A DNA stretch of 8,405 bases, from positions 1-8,405 of the forward strand of contig JAHEDL010000010.1 of NCBI GenBank assembly GCA_024641255.1. The letters run 5' to 3'. Each line of letters begins with the position of its first letter. Position 1 is the first letter of the stretch. This DNA comes from Pseudorhodobacter sp. Lineage in GTDB: Bacteria > Pseudomonadota > Alphaproteobacteria > Rhodobacterales > Rhodobacteraceae. Under the pieces are notes generated by a model. The model had not been told where the DNA came from and did not search any database. It saw nothing but the letters and a program-made list of their open reading frames with translations. The position numbers and the translations under genes were made by a program. Positions 7,082-8,405 of the stretch are shown piece by piece.

Positions 7082-7662
7082 TGGAAACTGTCGCCGCCGC
7101 ACTTTACGGCCTAGACATCCTGATCCTGTTTGCGTTCCAAGTCCTGAACAAGGACTATCCCCTGTTCTCTCACGCCGTCAGCGATTACGGCGTGGGGGCC
7201 ACGGCCCGGTTGTTCAAAGTTTATGTGGTGTCGGGCAGCATCGCGGCACCCTTGCTGGCGTGGCAATTCTGGCAGGCCGATACCCCCGGTTATCCGCTGG
7301 CCATTCCGGCCTATCTGCTGCTGGTGGCGCTTGGTCGGCTGGGGATTGGGCTGTTTCCCAATGACCTGCGCGGCACGCCCCGCACCGGCCGCGGCCAGAT
7401 CCACCATCTGGCGACGCTGTTGGCCTTCACCTGCGCCTTCATGACGGTGGCCGAAGCCACGCCGCTGCTGGCGGCCAGCATTAGCGGACCGCTGGCGATT
7501 GCCCTGGTGCAGTTGAAGCACCTGATCAGCTTGGGGTTCATTGCCGTGGTGGTAACAATCTCGCCGCCGCTGCGCCGCTTCTTCGGCCTTGCCGAGCGGT
7601 TGTTCTTATACGGCACGGCGATTTGGTTTTTGACGGCGTCGCTGACATTGCCACCGCTATAG
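7081..7662 (+). CDS. DUF998 family integral membrane protein
   Basis: A 193-residue, strongly hydrophobic protein with about six membrane segments (about 5-21, 45-62, 72-92, 110-131, 139-160 and 172-190). 'FSHAVSDYGVG' (29-39), 'GLFPNDLRG' (90-98) and 'GQIHHLAT' (105-112) resemble the conserved points of the DUF998 membrane family, whose function is not established. The start ATG shares its A with the proS stop (TGATG, 7079-7083), and no clear separate ribosome binding site is visible, so translation probably depends on ribosomes finishing proS. The gene ends in TAG before a convergent intergenic region. I assign no function; an enzyme role cannot be excluded because the two adjacent His residues (108-109) lie at the edge of a membrane helix. 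Confidence 0.75.
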   Translation: METVAAALYGLDILILFAFQVLNKDYPLFSHAVSDYGVGATARLFKVYVVSGSIAAPLLAWQFWQADTPGYPLAIPAYLLLVALGRLGIGLFPNDLRGTPRTGRGQIHHLATLLAFTCAFMTVAEATPLLAASISGPLAIALVQLKHLISLGFIAVVVTISPPLRRFFGLAERLFLYGTAIWFLTASLTLPPL

Positions 7663-7680
7663 GCGCTTTGATTGCGATGG

Positions 7681-7716
7681 AAAAAGAACGGGGGCTGACT
7701 GCCCCCTCGCCCGTTC
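7681..7716 (-). terminator. Strong intrinsic terminator of the leftward mutase gene
   Basis: On the minus strand GGGGGC (7706-7701), loop AGTCA, and GCCCCC (7695-7690) form a perfect six-pair GC stem. GAAC (7716-7713) and GTTC (7689-7686) can extend it by four pairs with a one-sided bulge of six bases. TTTTT (7685-7681) follows directly. The hairpin begins 49 bases after the mutase stop. This is the textbook arrangement for a Rho-independent terminator in the leftward direction. Confidence 0.85.
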
Positions 7717-7738
7717 CGGGCTCACCCCCGTGGATATT
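7686..7738 (+). terminator. Weaker rightward terminator region after the DUF998 gene
   Basis: In the plus direction the G-run 7689-7694 has competing partners: GCCCCC (7701-7706), CCCGTTC (7710-7716, pairing with GAACGGG 7686-7692) and CCCCCG (7725-7730). The last is followed by TGGATATTTTAG, which has a short, interrupted T-tract. The sequence could end proS-DUF998 transcripts, but less cleanly than it ends the leftward mutase transcript. Confidence 0.45.
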
Positions 7739-7756
7739 TTAGCCAAGAGGATGAGG
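7725..7756 (+). other. Rhodobacterales-like 3' tail element (CCCCCGTGGATATTTT ... AAGAGGATGA)
   Basis: The stretch CCCCCGTGGATATTTT followed by AGCCAAGAGGATGA resembles a short sequence that I remember occurring after many genes in Rhodobacterales genomes (type 'CCGGAGTATTTTTGG.AAGATGAAG'). It is non-coding, sits between convergent genes and may be a transcript-end or processing element. The resemblance is from memory and not tested by a search. Confidence 0.35.
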
Positions 7757-7764
7757 CAGAGAGG

Positions 7765-8405
7765 TTAGCCGCGTGCTTTGCGGATCAGGTCAAGGATGTC
7801 TTTTGCCGCCGCAGGGATGTTGGTGCCGGGACCGAAGATTGCCTTGACGCCTGCATCATACAAGAACTGGTAATCCTGTTGCGGAATGACGCCGCCGCAG
7901 ATCACCAGAATTTCACCCGCGCCCGCGTCTTTCAACGCCTGCACCAGCTTTGGTGCCAGCGTCTTGTGACCAGCGGCCTGACTGGAGATGCCGACGACAT
8001 GAACGTCGTTGTCGATGGCATCCTGTGCGGCTTCTTCCGGGGTTTGGAACAGCGGGCCAACATCAACATCAAAGCCGATATCGGCAAAGGCGGTGGCGAT
8101 CACCTTCGCGCCGCGATCATGGCCGTCTTGCCCCATCTTGACCACCAGCATGCGGGGCCGACGACCTTCTTCTTCGGCGAAGGCTTCGACATCTTTTTGA
8201 ATGGCGGCAAAGCCTTCGTCGCCCTCATAGGCGGCCCCATAGACGCCGGCCAAGGTTTTGACCTCGGCGCGGTGACGGCCAAACACCTTTTCCATCGCCA
8301 TGCTGATCTCTCCTCCGGTTGCCCGCGCGCGGGCAGCTTCGACGGCCGCTGCAAGCAGGTTGCCGCCTTCGGCTGCGCGGCGGCTGAGTTCGTCAAGCGC
8401 AGCCT
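7765..8405 (-). CDS. scpA: Methylmalonyl-CoA mutase, C-terminal part with cobalamin-binding domain (cut by window edge)
   Basis: Adenosylcobalamin enzyme that interconverts methylmalonyl-CoA and succinyl-CoA. 212 complete codons are visible and the coding frame runs out of the right edge, so the catalytic barrel is missing from view. The visible part opens with '[20 protein letters not shown]', then '[13 protein letters not shown]', the linker, and the B12 domain. The cobalamin motif DGHDRG is present; its His, which replaces the lower base of B12, is encoded at 8121-8119. '[12 protein letters not shown]', 'GHKTL', '[10 protein letters not shown]' and 'GPGTNIP' match single-chain or large-subunit methylmalonyl-CoA mutases including the human enzyme. 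The usual S-x-L motif reads Ser-Ser-Gln here. An ATG at 8301 is internal, not the gene start, because family sequence continues in frame upstream of it. Ethylmalonyl-CoA mutase is less likely given how closely this follows the methylmalonyl enzyme. Confidence 0.93.
   Translation of the reverse strand, partial: AALDELSRRAAEGGNLLAAAVEAARARATGGEISMAMEKVFGRHRAEVKTLAGVYGAAYEGDEGFAAIQKDVEAFAEEEGRRPRMLVVKMGQDGHDRGAKVIATAFADIGFDVDVGPLFQTPEEAAQDAIDNDVHVVGISSQAAGHKTLAPKLVQALKDAGAGEILVICGGVIPQQDYQFLYDAGVKAIFGPGTNIPAAAKDILDLIRKARG

Noticed and set aside
1..8405. Defence island, CRISPR, phage or mobile element content
   Set aside because: Every gene belongs to a common housekeeping or conserved family, base composition looks even, and no direct repeats, transposase, integrase or tRNA gene are visible.

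Overview
The window is GC-rich, densely packed bacterial chromosome and most resembles the alphaproteobacterial order Rhodobacterales (Rhodobacter/Roseobacter-type). The clues are the gene order AI-2E-type permease, hdaA, ppk, ppx; a short prolyl-tRNA synthetase without the editing insertion; a methylmalonyl-CoA mutase very close to the canonical family; and a 'CCCCCGTGGATATTTT' tail after a convergent gene pair that I remember from this group. All genes look intact except the two cut by the window edges. I see no RNA gene, insertion sequence, CRISPR array, phage gene or sign of recent transfer.

Layout. (1) Positions 1-5613, minus strand, read from right to left: AI-2E family permease (5613-4531), hdaA (4534-3842), ppk (3795-1633), ppx (1620-82) and the start of a VOC/glyoxalase-like gene (85-1, cut). 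Junctions are a 4-bp GTGA overlap, a 46-bp gap, a 12-bp gap and a 4-bp ATGA overlap, so this looks like one operon, possibly with a second entry point before ppk. (2) Positions 5614-5743: a 130-bp divergent control region with a perfect 14-bp palindrome that contains the likely -35 of the leftward operon. (3) Positions 5744-7662, plus strand: proS, then a DUF998 membrane protein that overlaps the proS stop by one base. (4) Positions 7663-7764: a convergent intergenic region with a strong terminator for the leftward mutase gene and a weaker one for the rightward pair. (5) Positions 7765-8405, minus strand: the C-terminal part of methylmalonyl-CoA mutase, cut at the right edge.

How the genes fit together. 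PPK makes polyphosphate from ATP and PPX degrades it, so the two opposing enzymes of the polyphosphate cycle are translated from adjacent cistrons. HdaA, just upstream, works with the replication clamp to inactivate DnaA-ATP; its clamp-binding motif QLAFDL is at the extreme N-terminus. Co-transcription would tie replication control to phosphate/energy storage, but that is inference from gene order. ProS supplies prolyl-tRNA, and the mutase converts methylmalonyl-CoA to succinyl-CoA in propionate/odd-chain or ethylmalonyl-CoA metabolism.

The window is mostly ordinary housekeeping DNA and I did not find a convincing undescribed system. Items worth a second look are the palindromic divergent promoter, the unassigned DUF998 gene coupled to proS, a Leu-to-Gln change in the mutase cobalamin motif, a possible internal start in the mutase, the unusual Walker B of HdaA and the recurrent-looking 3' tail at 7725-7756.
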